Shown here in pieces: positions 1 to 8,523 of a DNA stretch of 64,000 bases (the stretch's first letter is position 1; each line of letters begins with the position of its first letter). This DNA comes from an uncultured Bacteroidales bacterium (GTDB taxonomy: Bacteria > Bacteroidota > Bacteroidia > Bacteroidales > UBA932): NCBI GenBank assembly GCA_944326335.1, contig CALVDM010000001.1:1-64000 (forward strand), in the 5' to 3' direction. Position numbers and translations under genes: made by a program. The notes beneath the pieces are model-generated. The model ran no database searches. It saw only the letters and a list, made by a program, of their open reading frames with translations, and had not been told where the DNA came from.

Positions 1-30
1 GCCGGATTTTTGTACCCTTATTTTCTTATA

Positions 31-981
31 TTACTGATTTTCAGCAACAAAAACTCTCTCATATGTATTCCACATGGACTTATAGTCCTCGACAGGATCT
101 CCGGTGTTCACAAGAGCTCTTGCCCCCGCTGTAGTACAGTGTTCGATTGCAGCCTGCGCGGCTTCAGCCGCAAGTTCCCAGCGCTTCGGGTCATAATTGC
201 CATAACAGATAAGATTATTGTTCGCGCCGAGGCTCATGTACGGAGTGCCTGTATTGAACTGTGGTGACGCAGCATAAAGGAGGGTCCTTGATTTCAATGC
301 GTATGCAGCTCCCGTAGTTACACGTCCGTGCTGGTCGTCAGGATAAGTGTCGTATCTGCCCTCAAGCATCAGAATGGCATTGTCGCAGTCTTTCACTATG
401 AAGTTCACTACATCCTCGAGCGGACTGCGCGGAACCTTGAAGGATTCGGGATCTGAAGCATCCAGAGCTTCCTTCATTATAGGCACTCCGCCGTATTTTC
501 TCATAAGTTCGAAGTAATTCCAGGCACGGATCCAATATGCTTCTCCCTTCACCCTTTCCACAAATCCCGGAGTAGGCGTGAAAGTGAGATTATCCATGTG
601 TGCAAGAATAGTGTTCGCACGCCTGATTGCCAGCCAGTGCAGGTTTCCCTTGAGCCCGACACCGGGATTCCATTTCCCGTCGAATATGTTGGAAGCGGAA
701 ATGGCTCCGTTGTTCCACTGATGCTGCCAATACCACGGCATCGTTATTTCGCCTTCATCGCAACACGGGGCATAACCCCCGCCACCGTTGTTGTGTGAAT
801 CGAGGTAAGTATAGTCCGAAACCACTCCGTAATAGTACGTACCGGTCACGAACGTCTCGATGTTGTTCTGCGTAGAAAATATCGTTTCCTCTGTAATATC
901 AGTCCCTTTCGGCTTCTCAAGGTAGTCACAGGACACCGCAAGCAAACCTACGGACAGTAACGGGTACCATATCTTTTTCAT
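31..981 (-). CDS. RagB/SusD-family lipoprotein, cut short by an in-frame stop (probably broken)
   Basis: N-terminal part of a SusD-type surface glycan-binding lipoprotein, partner of the SusC-like porin encoded 20 bases upstream. Two ATG codons are possible (990 and 981); the second gives a clean lipoprotein signal, MKKIWYPLLSVGLLAVSC, with the lipobox Cys at residue 18. The helical (TPR-like) SusD core is recognisable from the segment WIRAWNYFELMRKYGGVPI. A TAA at 31-33 ends the protein at 316 residues, whereas family members usually have 500-600, so the C-terminal half is missing. The 30 bases left before the window edge are too few to show whether reading resumes in another frame. It is either a degraded gene or an unusually short one; the family call is firm, the state of the gene is inference. 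Confidence 0.8.
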   Translation of the reverse strand: MKKIWYPLLSVGLLAVSCDYLEKPKGTDITEETIFSTQNNIETFVTGTYYYGVVSDYTYLDSHNNGGGGYAPCCDEGEITMPWYWQHQWNNGAISASNIFDGKWNPGVGLKGNLHWLAIRRANTILAHMDNLTFTPTPGFVERVKGEAYWIRAWNYFELMRKYGGVPIMKEALDASDPESFKVPRSPLEDVVNFIVKDCDNAILMLEGRYDTYPDDQHGRVTTGAAYALKSRTLLYAASPQFNTGTPYMSLGANNNLICYGNYDPKRWELAAEAAQAAIEHCTTAGARALVNTGDPVEDYKSMWNTYERVFVAENQ

Positions 982-1001
982 AATATGCATCAGTTCTTGT
1001 T

Positions 1002-4000
1002 TTAGAATTTGATATTGACGCCGAGATTAAGGGTCATTGTCGTAGGATACGGCTCATGACCGCCGTCATCGAATGAAGGAATCTCCGGATCCTCTCCCGG
1101 GAACAGGTTGTGCCAGGTATAAAGATTGGTTCCGTTTATGTAGATTCTTGCAGACTTTATGAATTTCCTGTTCGGATTCTCCTTAAAGGTATACCCGATT
1201 TCAACATTCTTAAGTCTCAGATAAGAAGCGTTTTCGAGCCACAGAGATGAATCAATGTAGTTGTGTGACTGCGAGGAATCCGCTGACAGACGAGGAAACC
1301 TGATTTCTTCTCCGTTCTCGTATTTCTCCCGGGTCCAGCTGTAGTCGTTCAGATAAGTCACTGCCGAGCCTCCCTCCTGCCAGCCTCTGCTGGATTTCTT
1401 TGATGCTCTGTAGGTCTGGTTTCCAGAACCCTGGAAAAGAACCGAGAAGTCAAGTCCTTTCCAGTCGAATCCGAATGAGATACCGTAAGATATTTCAGGG
1501 AAAGCGGAATAGCCCATAGGCACCATGTCAAAATTATCTATCTTGCCGTCTCCGTTCACGTCTCTGTACTTCACGTCTCCAGGCTGGAGTTTGTTGCTAT
1601 TCCATGCCGACACAGGCCTGTTGGGGTCATTGACTTCCTCCCTCGTGTTGTAGAATCCCTCTGCAACAAGACCGAAATATTGTCCGAGCCTATGTCCCGT
1701 TGCGGTCTGATATTCATACGGATGATTCACCTCATCCATCTCGAGAACCTTGTTGCGTGCAAACGTGAACATTCCCCTTATCCAATAATGAAAGTCCTGT
1801 CCTATCCTGTCATTGAACGTTATCTCGCCGTCAAAGCCCTGATTCTGCATCTTTCCGAGATTATAGGCCGGAAGATTTGCGGCCACAATGTCAGGAGTGG
1901 TGTTCATCGAGGTGAGGATATTGTCCCTGTATTCGTAGAAGTAGTCTCCTTTGAAAGATATCCTGCTGTCCCAGAAATTTGCTTCGAGACCGACATTGAC
2001 TTTCCTTGCGCGTTCCCATGTCACGTCAGGGTTTCCTATCTTTCCTTCAGAAGAAGATGTATAAAGATTGTAGCTCTGCCCCGGGATTCCGAAATAATAT
2101 TTTGGAAGTCCGGAGTCGAAAATGTATGCACTCGGCAGATATAGGAACCTGTCGCCTCCTATCTTGTCGTTGCCGACTTCTCCGTAGGAACCCCTTATTT
2201 TCAGGAATGTGACAGCGTTGTTTTCAGGAAAGAAATCTTCTTCCGAAATGACATATCCGAGGGAAAATGCCGGAAACAGTCCGAACCGCTTGCCTACATC
2301 GAAGTTTTCCGTTCCGTTATACCCCACGTTGACTTCAGCAAGATATTTCTGCTTGTAGTTGTATGTCACTCTACCGACTATTCCCTGATATGCATTGGGA
2401 ATGCCGTATGCAAGGGCAGGATCATAGTATTTGCTCTGATTGTAGAGCACAAGGGCAGTCACTGTGTGATTTCCGAAAGTGCGGTTGTAGTCGAAACCTG
2501 CTTCGATGTATACCTTACGTGATTTTCCGAAACTCTCTCCGTATGTGTACGGCTGATCTTCTGCCTGAGGGATGAGAGCTGGCCCGCCGTTTGCATCATG
2601 CACCACATTGTAGACCCTGAGAGCCTTCCATGTCTCCTGATTGTGATTGTTGAAATTCTGGTAAGAGACAGTGGCATGTGCGGACAGACCTTCGGTAATC
2701 CACCCGAAATCATAGTTAGCCCTTATGGAACCGTTCAGATAGTTGGAGTATTTCTTGCTTCTCGGATTGTCAAGGAAGGCCTGCAGGGGGTTCTGATGAT
2801 TGGTAATACGTCCTTCGATGTTGGTAACCTTTCCATCCACGATGCCTGGAGCAAGGTTAGGCGGAGCCGCGAATGCTCTTATGAGCATGTATCCTGTATC
2901 ATCCCGCGGACCTCTCTTGTCTTCTATCTGATCGGAGATATTCACATTCACGGACAATCTTTTCGTGACCTGGAAATCGAAATTGGCCCTGATATTATAT
3001 CTTTGATAGATCATCTGGTTATTATAGCCTTCAACTATATTGTTCCTGAAAAGGCCTTCTTGATAGAAATATCCCAATGAAACGAAGTATTTGACACGGC
3101 TCGTACCTCCCTGTACATTCAGGTTATGCTGGGTCTGCGGAGCCCATGTCCTGAATAATGTGTCTATCCAGTCCACATCAGGATAAAAGAGCGGATCTGA
3201 CTTGTAATAATATCGCTGCAAATCCGAGTAGGAGAATATCGGATACTCGTCCGGATAGATTGCTCCTGTCACATAAGCATCATTCAGAGCCGCTCTGTTG
3301 TACGCCTCAGCCCACTCGTAGCTACCCATAAGTTCGCGCATCTGCGTAAACCTGGACATAGCGACACTTGAGGAAAGACTCACGACCGGAGCAGATTCCT
3401 CTCCCCTGCGCGTAGTGATTATAATGACACCGTTGGCTCCCCTGACTCCGTAGACAGCTGTCGCCGAAGCGTCCTTCAGTATGGAGATCGTCTCTATTTC
3501 GTTAGGGTCAATGTTGTTGTAGGTGTCTGTTTCAATACCGTCCACAATTATAAGAGGAGCGGCAGGATCATACATACCACCTCCGTCAGCGAATGTCCCT
3601 ATACCGCGGATACGTATCGTTGCCGCATCTTCTCCGGGAGCACCGCTGTTCTGTACCGAAAGCAAGCCCGGCATACGTCCTACAAGTGCATTGCTGATGT
3701 TTGCCTGAGGACTCTGCAGGAGATCCGCCGTTTCCACCACTGAAATGGCACCGGTTACAGTCTCCTTTTTCTGTGAACCGTAGCCCACAACGACGATGTC
3801 GTCAAGGGCAATGGCGTCAGACTCCATATAAATTTTAAAAAAGGACTTGGCAGCAATCGTCACTGTCTGTTCCTTCATTCCAAGATAACTGAATTTCAAT
3901 ACCGTAGCACCGGCTGGAACAGTAAAGGTGAATTTACCGTCATAATCGGTCGTAGTACCTGAAGACGTCCCTTCAGCCAGTACGAAAACTCCTGCCATAG

Positions 4001-4172
4001 GTATCCCGTCAGAGTCATAGACGACTCCCGAGACTTCCTTTTCCTGATCTGATTGTGCGCTGGCCGGAAAGGAAAATGACATTATAAGCAATAATGCCAT
4101 CAATAGGCCCAAAAGACAATGCTCGGAACTTTTTTTTGGCCTGAAGGAAAAATTGGTCTGTGATTTTCCCAT
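1002..4172 (-). CDS. SusC/RagA-family TonB-dependent outer-membrane transporter
   Basis: Energy-dependent outer-membrane importer, normally for a glycan or oligosaccharide bound by the SusD partner just downstream. I start it at the ATG at 4170-4172 rather than the upstream GTG at 4199, because MGKSQ is followed by a long signal peptide ending in FSFPASA. Domains in order: a carboxypeptidase-regulatory-like fold (from KEVSGVVYDSDGIPMAG), a TonB-box/plug (DDIVVVGYGSQKKETVTGAI), the SusC signature around ILKDASATAVYGVRGANGV, and a 22-strand-type barrel ending in the aromatic residue of LGVNIKF. The length of 1056 residues is normal and no break is seen. Substrate cannot be told: any enzymes of the locus would lie beyond the left edge. 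A palindrome overlaps a possible -7 box upstream. Confidence 0.95.
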   Translation of the reverse strand: MGKSQTNFSFRPKKSSEHCLLGLLMALLLIMSFSFPASAQSDQEKEVSGVVYDSDGIPMAGVFVLAEGTSSGTTTDYDGKFTFTVPAGATVLKFSYLGMKEQTVTIAAKSFFKIYMESDAIALDDIVVVGYGSQKKETVTGAISVVETADLLQSPQANISNALVGRMPGLLSVQNSGAPGEDAATIRIRGIGTFADGGGMYDPAAPLIIVDGIETDTYNNIDPNEIETISILKDASATAVYGVRGANGVIIITTRRGEESAPVVSLSSSVAMSRFTQMRELMGSYEWAEAYNRAALNDAYVTGAIYPDEYPIFSYSDLQRYYYKSDPLFYPDVDWIDTLFRTWAPQTQHNLNVQGGTSRVKYFVSLGYFYQEGLFRNNIVEGYNNQMIYQRYNIRANFDFQVTKRLSVNVNISDQIEDKRGPRDDTGYMLIRAFAAPPNLAPGIVDGKVTNIEGRITNHQNPLQAFLDNPRSKKYSNYLNGSIRANYDFGWITEGLSAHATVSYQNFNNHNQETWKALRVYNVVHDANGGPALIPQAEDQPYTYGESFGKSRKVYIEAGFDYNRTFGNHTVTALVLYNQSKYYDPALAYGIPNAYQGIVGRVTYNYKQKYLAEVNVGYNGTENFDVGKRFGLFPAFSLGYVISEEDFFPENNAVTFLKIRGSYGEVGNDKIGGDRFLYLPSAYIFDSGLPKYYFGIPGQSYNLYTSSSEGKIGNPDVTWERARKVNVGLEANFWDSRISFKGDYFYEYRDNILTSMNTTPDIVAANLPAYNLGKMQNQGFDGEITFNDRIGQDFHYWIRGMFTFARNKVLEMDEVNHPYEYQTATGHRLGQYFGLVAEGFYNTREEVNDPNRPVSAWNSNKLQPGDVKYRDVNGDGKIDNFDMVPMGYSAFPEISYGISFGFDWKGLDFSVLFQGSGNQTYRASKKSSRGWQEGGSAVTYLNDYSWTREKYENGEEIRFPRLSADSSQSHNYIDSSLWLENASYLRLKNVEIGYTFKENPNRKFIKSARIYINGTNLYTWHNLFPGEDPEIPSFDDGGHEPYPTTMTLNLGVNIKF

Positions 4173-4298
4173 GAATTTAATCTGATTTGACCTTGTCACA
4201 TCAAGGCTGGTTATTAATGAAATGTTTTAGTGTGGATTTTGCCGGGTTTCCGGAATGTCCGTTGTCAATAAAAATGGCTTTTTCACATGTCTGGATTT

Positions 4299-4320
4299 TT
4301 TGTGGTTGGTCACAAATTTA
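4299..4320 (-). promoter_or_regulatory. Possible susC promoter with overlapping inverted repeat
   Basis: Read on the minus strand, 4313-4320 is TAAATTTG, a match to the Bacteroidota -7 consensus TAnnTTTG. A perfect inverted repeat, TTTGTG-N6-CACAAA (4299-4316), overlaps it, as expected for an operator. No TTTG was found at the usual -33 spacing, and the box is about 140 bases from the chosen start. The rest of 4173-4486 holds no convincing gene. Confidence 0.35.
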
Positions 4321-4486
4321 TCCTGACATAAGTTTTCCGTGTTTCTCAATTGTAACAACCGGGCTCTCGGATATAACAATATTGAAATCCTTGAAAAAAT
4401 TTCCGGTCTGCAGCACTTGAATTTTTGAATTTTCCGGAATAAATATTGGCAATCCCTTGAAACCGGAAACTTTTTATTATTTTCCG

Positions 4487-4501
4487 GAGTTTGACACTTT
4501 G
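4487..4501. repeat. Left terminal inverted repeat of the IS
   Basis: GAGTTTGACACTTTG, exact reverse complement of 6601-6615; it lies 217 bases beyond the transposase stop codon. Confidence 0.88.
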
Positions 4502-4600
4502 GAAATAAGAAAAAGGGAGAAATAGTTGGCTGGAGATTGCTGTAGTGGCGATTTTTAGCCAACAATTTTTTTATGGATATGTAATGTATTTTTGCTCTAA

Positions 4601-4708
4601 GGGGGGGGGATTTAGTCCGGTATGTTCCGTCGGCGCTGTCCTTTCCGGAATATCTATTACTTCCCGTTCATGGAGTCACGGGCGACAATGCCGTTCCAAG
4701 TCCCCCCC
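4601..4708. repeat. Paired G9 and C7 homopolymer tracts at the IS left end
   Basis: Nine G at 4601-4609 and seven C at 4702-4708, with matching flanks (AAGGGGGGG versus CCCCCCCTT), could pair across a loop of about 90 bases just downstream of the transposase stop. It may act as a transcript end or simply be a slippage-prone tract; the function is inference. Confidence 0.5.
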
Positions 4709-4718
4709 TTCATCATAA

Positions 4719-6485
4719 CTACTCTCCGTCAGTCTCCTTTTCCCGTTTTTTCGTGGAGGCGATTATACTTCTCATTGTCTTTCTGGTAACTATCTGAGTA
4801 TCGGTTCTGAAGCCTGCCGAACCGTGCAGATGATTGGTCAGGTCAGTCCTCGAGTATGTCGGGATGTATCCTTCGCCGTTTATGCAGAGAAAGTTCATGT
4901 CCCTGAGAGTCCCGAGTATTTCTCCTGATGTGAAGTGCATCCCTCCTCTGTTCACCTTTTTTTCCAGATATTTGTATATCAGCAAAGCCAGGAAGCAGGT
5001 CAGGAAGTGTGCTTTAATTCGGTCGTCCCTCTTGAGATAGACCGGCCTCGCCTCCAGTTCCGTCTTGGTGACCCGGAAGTCGTTTTCCACTATCCACCTG
5101 CCGCCGTTCATCCGTATCACCTCCGTTGCCGGCGCATCAAGGTCCGTGCAGATGCAGTAGAAGCCGTCGAACCGGGCCTCCTGCTCTATCATCTCCCGGT
5201 TCAGGGAGAAGCTTTCCACCTGCGCCAGTTCTCCGTCGGCCGTACAGTACTCGGCCTTGATGTACCTCTTCGCATCGTTCGGACTCTTGCGCTTCGACAC
5301 GGCTGCCCGTCCTGTGTCCAGCAGCGCCTGCGCCCTTGCAATCTGCCTCTGGCGCAAATATGACAGATAGTCCCGGTATTTGAACGAGAAGGTGACAATG
5401 TAGCGCTGCTCCAGGATTTCGCCCGTCGACATCCTGACCTGGTCCCAGCGTTCCTTGTAGAAGAGTGTGTCATAATATTCTTCGCTGTCCACCTCAGCAA
5501 GATTGTATCTCCTGTCTGACCCCCGGACGCTCCATCCCTCAACTGTCAGGGCCCAGTCCTGAAGCACCCCTCCCATTTTCTTGACCGACTGGACGGTAAT
5601 GAATGCCCTCCCGCTCACGGCATCGTTCTTCCCGTTCTCGTATGTCGACAGGCCGGCGTCCGTGCAGACTATTATCCTTGACAGACCGAAATTGTCCTTC
5701 AGTATCTCCTCCATCGGCTTCAATGTTGTACTCTCCGCCTTGTTGCCCGGCTCTATGCACATCGCCAGGGGAAAGCCCTCGCGGTCTACGAACAGACCCA
5801 TCTGGACTATCGGCAGGGGACGCCCTTCCTTGCTGTGGCCGTACTGGACCAGCCCTCCTTCCTCCTCCCATTCGAAAAAGTAGTTCGTCAGGTCATAGTA
5901 CACGACTCCCGTGTCCCGCTTCCCGAGCCTCAGGCTGCGCCTGTACACGTCCGCCTGTATCTCGTTGAACTCGCCTGCCAGCATGCTCAACGCCCGGTAA
6001 ACCTGCTGTATGTCCTCCTGCGGCTGCTCGAAGAACCGCCTGGACTCTTCCAGCGACGAGAGCTTCGAGCCCGGATACAGCAATCTCGTATATAAAAGCC
6101 GGGAGAGAATGCCGTTAAGGTCAAACCTGTTCCTGTGTTTCTTCTCTATCTTCCTGCAGATACAGTCCAACCCGAGCTCGTAATACACCTTCTGAAGAAA
6201 CAGATAACCCCCGTTATAGCTGCGCCGCTCGTCTTTCTTCAGCAGGACCGTCGGATTGCACTCTATCCTGACTGATTTCCGTGCTTCCTTTTCCGCCCTC
6301 GTGAGTTCCGCTACGTATTTCTTCGCCTCTCCGACGGGGTCTTCTTCCCCGAACCTTGCTTTCAACTGTTCGATGTTTCCCAGACGCTCGACATATTTCG
6401 TGGCATTCCTGCCGTTTTCCTGCCGGAATGACTTCTGGACGTAGTACAATGTTGTGTTTTTTGAGGATACGGTACGTAATATCAT
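4719..6485 (-). CDS. IS1634-family (IS4 superfamily) DDE transposase
   Basis: A 588-residue transposase that should cut and rejoin the element's ends in the inverted repeats flanking it. The N-terminus (MILRTVSSKNTTLYYVQ) and the YVERLGNIEQL segment are typical of this family. Catalytic residues visible: Asp198 in VVYYDLTNYF, Asp276 in IIVCTDAGLS, and Glu467 in the Y/W-IVENDFRVTK signature, with Lys474 following. Length is normal for the family and no frameshift is seen, so the element may be active. The gene starts with an ATG at 6483-6485 and is insulated from outside transcription by a terminator at 6531-6561. The family name is from recall of motifs; a close IS4-superfamily group is the alternative. 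Confidence 0.9.
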   Translation of the reverse strand: MILRTVSSKNTTLYYVQKSFRQENGRNATKYVERLGNIEQLKARFGEEDPVGEAKKYVAELTRAEKEARKSVRIECNPTVLLKKDERRSYNGGYLFLQKVYYELGLDCICRKIEKKHRNRFDLNGILSRLLYTRLLYPGSKLSSLEESRRFFEQPQEDIQQVYRALSMLAGEFNEIQADVYRRSLRLGKRDTGVVYYDLTNYFFEWEEEGGLVQYGHSKEGRPLPIVQMGLFVDREGFPLAMCIEPGNKAESTTLKPMEEILKDNFGLSRIIVCTDAGLSTYENGKNDAVSGRAFITVQSVKKMGGVLQDWALTVEGWSVRGSDRRYNLAEVDSEEYYDTLFYKERWDQVRMSTGEILEQRYIVTFSFKYRDYLSYLRQRQIARAQALLDTGRAAVSKRKSPNDAKRYIKAEYCTADGELAQVESFSLNREMIEQEARFDGFYCICTDLDAPATEVIRMNGGRWIVENDFRVTKTELEARPVYLKRDDRIKAHFLTCFLALLIYKYLEKKVNRGGMHFTSGEILGTLRDMNFLCINGEGYIPTYSRTDLTNHLHGSAGFRTDTQIVTRKTMRSIIASTKKREKETDGE

Positions 6486-6530
6486 ATAAAAACATTATAT
6501 AACATTACAAAAATGCAAATAATATTTGAC

Positions 6531-6561
6531 AAAAAAAAAAGACTTTCACCAAAAAGTCTTT
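6531..6561 (-). terminator. Rho-independent terminator upstream of the transposase
   Basis: Read on the minus strand, AAAGACTTT and AAAGTCTTT form a 9-bp stem, followed at once by a run of T (the A10 at 6531-6540 of the plus strand). It lies between the right inverted repeat and the transposase start, so it would stop readthrough from flanking genes into the transposase. Confidence 0.7.
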
Positions 6562-6600
6562 CAATTATTTACTATTTGAATCTTTCTATTTTAGACAAAT

Positions 6601-6615
6601 CAAAGTGTCAAACTC
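6601..6615. repeat. Right terminal inverted repeat of the IS
   Basis: CAAAGTGTCAAACTC, exact reverse complement of 4487-4501. An open frame from inside the IS reads through this repeat into the leucine-rich-repeat fragment. Confidence 0.88.
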
Positions 6616-7229
6616 CCGGAAGCCAGGTGTTCTTTGAGTGCTTTGCACTGGAGAGACTTGACTTGCCGAACCTTACTACATTCACCGCACTGAACCTGGC
6701 CAATTTTGCCAGAAGTTGTCATCAGTTGAAAGAAGTGAATATGCCAAAGGTAACAACTCTTCCGGGGAGTGCTTTTATGGACTGCTATTCCCTGGTTCAG
6801 ATGGATCTGCCTGAAGTTACCGAACTCGGCCAGGACGTTTTCTCGAACTGCAAGAGTCTGGCGAAAGTATCAATGCCGAAAGTGACGGTACTTCCCCAGA
6901 AGACTTTTGCCGGATGTATTGCATTTAATGCTGAGAGTGGACTGGGTGCAGTCACTGAAATAGGGCATTCCACCTTTGCAAACTGTATAGGAATGACCTC
7001 GGCTATACTGTGGAATGTCACCAAGATAGGTGCGTCTGCCTTTAAAGGATGTACAAGTCTTAACGCCTTGTCTCTTGGGGCGATATCCGATGTCAATAGC
7101 ACTGCATTTGACGGAGTGGATACAGAATCATGCACTCTTACATTCAAAGGAACACCTTCCGCAGGCAATCTGGACAGGGACAACAAGATGTGGGCCGGGA
7201 AAAAGTGGAAAATAATAAACGTGAATTAA
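6616..7229 (+). pseudogene. BspA-type leucine-rich-repeat (LRR_5) protein, 5' part lost at the IS
   Basis: C-terminal remnant of about 204 residues of a BspA-like surface LRR protein. Repeats of about 23 residues are clear: LDLPNLTTF, VNMPKVTTLPGSAFMDCYSL, MDLPEVTELGQDVFSNCKSL, VSMPKVTVLPQKTFAGC, VTKIGASAFKGCTSL. The end, KKWKIINVN, is a usual closing motif of such proteins. Its beginning is missing: the sequence directly before it is the right end of the IS, and the left IS flank (4200-4486) does not encode the absent part. The reading frame is open from 6513 inside the IS, so a short IS-LRR fusion could be made, but it would lack a signal peptide. The family call is firm; loss by IS-associated deletion is inference. 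Confidence 0.85.
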
Positions 7230-7246
7230 CTGTCCGATTGTGGAAG

Positions 7247-7711
7247 TCATTTACTATCCATAATCTGCCTTAGCGGAATCATCACGAAGTCCCTCTCCTT
7301 CATCCCGGGATGAGGTATCTTCAGGTCCGGTTCGTCTATGCGCCAATCCCCTATCATGAGGATGTCGATATCTATTGTCCTCGACCGGTATATCCTCGCA
7401 CCGGACGGGTCGTATTCCGGACTTCCGGTCCTGCCCATGGCCTTTTCTATATCCTTGCATATTCTGAGGATTCCATGCGCAAATTCCGTCTGCGATGTTC
7501 CCTGTGAGATAGCCACCCTGTATTTTACCACGGCGTTCAGGAACATTTCATCGGACTCAAAACCCCAAGGCTCTGTCTCGATGAAAGACGACAAAGCCGT
7601 ATATCCCGAACCCAAGGCCCTGTCGAGCATCTCCAGAGCCTCATGGAGATTCTTCTTCCGGTCCCCGAGATTTGACCCGAGCCCGAGATAGAGGTCCTGT
7701 TCTCCCGTCAT
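7247..7711 (-). CDS. folK: 2-amino-4-hydroxy-6-hydroxymethyldihydropteridine pyrophosphokinase (HPPK)
   Basis: Transfers pyrophosphate from ATP to 6-hydroxymethyl-7,8-dihydropterin in folate synthesis. Family motifs: GLGSNLGDRKKNL near the N-terminus, RTIDIDILMIGD, where the two Asp bind Mg, and IPHPGMKERDFVMIPL near the C-terminus. The 154-residue length is normal for monofunctional HPPK. Its ATG shares a base with the stop of the upstream sufT-like gene (TGATG at 7709-7713), so it is probably translated by coupling as the last gene of the suf operon. thyA and folA, the folate-using enzymes, lie 40 kb away in this window. Confidence 0.96.
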   Translation of the reverse strand: MTGEQDLYLGLGSNLGDRKKNLHEALEMLDRALGSGYTALSSFIETEPWGFESDEMFLNAVVKYRVAISQGTSQTEFAHGILRICKDIEKAMGRTGSPEYDPSGARIYRSRTIDIDILMIGDWRIDEPDLKIPHPGMKERDFVMIPLRQIMDSK

Positions 7712-8067
7712 CAGTCCAGACCGAGTTCAATCAGTGCCTCTTCCGACATCCTGCTCTTGTCCCATACCGGCTCGAAGACAAGGTCTATCTTCGCGCTGGC
7801 CACTCCCGGCACATCCTCCACCGCTGTCTTTACATTGTCGACCACATAGTCGGCCATAGGGCAGTTGGGAGCCGTAAGGGTCATCTGTATGTAGACATTA
7901 TGATCGTCATCTACCTTCAGTTCGTAAATAAGTCCGAGGTCATAGATGTTCACAGGTATTTCCGGGTCGTACACCTGTCTTAATGCCATTATAATATCTC
8001 TTTCAAGTGCCATTTTATCCTTGTCAGTCCTTGTTTTCCTGTCTTTCCTTCCAAATATTCCCATCAT
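7711..8067 (-). CDS. MIP18/DUF59-family Fe-S maturation protein (SufT-like)
   Basis: Small protein of 118 residues with a single DUF59 (MIP18/PaaD) domain, marked by VYDPEIPVNIYDLGLIYEL and by LTAPNCPMADY, whose Cys is the conserved residue of the family. Such proteins assist in Fe-S cluster assembly or delivery. It sits between sufE and folK in the sufS operon, which supports a SufT-like role. The N-terminus (residues 1-20) is Lys/Arg-rich. Two ATG codons (8067 and 8064) are equally possible. Mrp at 59595-60665 carries the same kind of domain at its N-terminus. Confidence 0.88.
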   Translation of the reverse strand: MMGIFGRKDRKTRTDKDKMALERDIIMALRQVYDPEIPVNIYDLGLIYELKVDDDHNVYIQMTLTAPNCPMADYVVDNVKTAVEDVPGVASAKIDLVFEPVWDKSRMSEEALIELGLD

Positions 8068-8095
8068 AGTGCACTCCTGTCCTCGGCATGCTCAT

Positions 8096-8518
8096 TTATC
8101 TGTTTTCAGCGGCAATCCCACGTATCATCGCAATCATGGACACCAGTCCGTTCGCTCTCGTAGGAGACAGATTCTCCTTCAGTCCGATTTTCTCCACCAC
8201 GGAGAAATCGGATGAAAGGATTTCACCGGGAGTCCTGCCTGAATATATCCGTACCAGAAGGGAAATAATCCCCTTCGTGATGATGGCATCGCTGTCGGCA
8301 TTGAACCATATCCGGCCGTCTTTAACGTCGAAATCTATCCATACCCTTGACTGGCAGCCTTTTACCAATCTGTCGTCTGTCCTTTTGTCTTCAGGGTAAT
8401 CCTTCAGGGATTTTCCGAGTTCTATAAGATATTCATACTTGTCGAGCCAGTCATCAAACAGAGAAAACTCGTCAATTATTTCATTTTCAACCTCTTGTAA
8501 CGGTTTTACCTTATCCAT
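8096..8518 (-). CDS. sufE: SufE-family sulfur acceptor for cysteine desulfurase
   Basis: Accepts the persulfide sulfur from SufS and passes it to the Fe-S scaffold. The key element is KGCQSRVW, whose Cys is the acceptor residue; the surrounding DWLDKYEYLIELG and the SPTRANGL segment are typical. The length of 140 residues is normal. It starts 5 bases downstream of sufS in the same direction, so the two are co-transcribed and act as a pair. Confidence 0.95.
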   Translation of the reverse strand: MDKVKPLQEVENEIIDEFSLFDDWLDKYEYLIELGKSLKDYPEDKRTDDRLVKGCQSRVWIDFDVKDGRIWFNADSDAIITKGIISLLVRIYSGRTPGEILSSDFSVVEKIGLKENLSPTRANGLVSMIAMIRGIAAENR

Positions 8519-8523
8519 ATCCT

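Larger units (their letters stand above)
4487..6615 (-). mobile_element. Complete insertion sequence of IS1634 type (about 2.13 kb)
   Basis: Bounded by perfect 15-bp terminal inverted repeats, GAGTTTGACACTTTG at 4487-4501 and its reverse complement at 6601-6615. It carries one DDE transposase gene on the minus strand. Between the transposase start and the right repeat lies a rho-independent terminator pointing toward the transposase. About 217 noncoding bases at the left end include a G9 and a C7 tract. No clear target duplication is visible beyond CCG on both sides (4484-4486 and 6616-6618). The element abuts a leucine-rich-repeat gene fragment on its right. Confidence 0.88.

Noticed and set aside
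4227-4565. 112-residue open frame on the minus strand before susC
   Set aside because: It crosses the left inverted repeat of the IS, starts inside the element and has no recognisable domain or signal.
4247-4650. Recurring TTTCCGGAAT in noncoding sequence (also at 22981)
   Set aside because: Few copies, irregular spacing, and the same string occurs in coding DNA; no clear repeat family.
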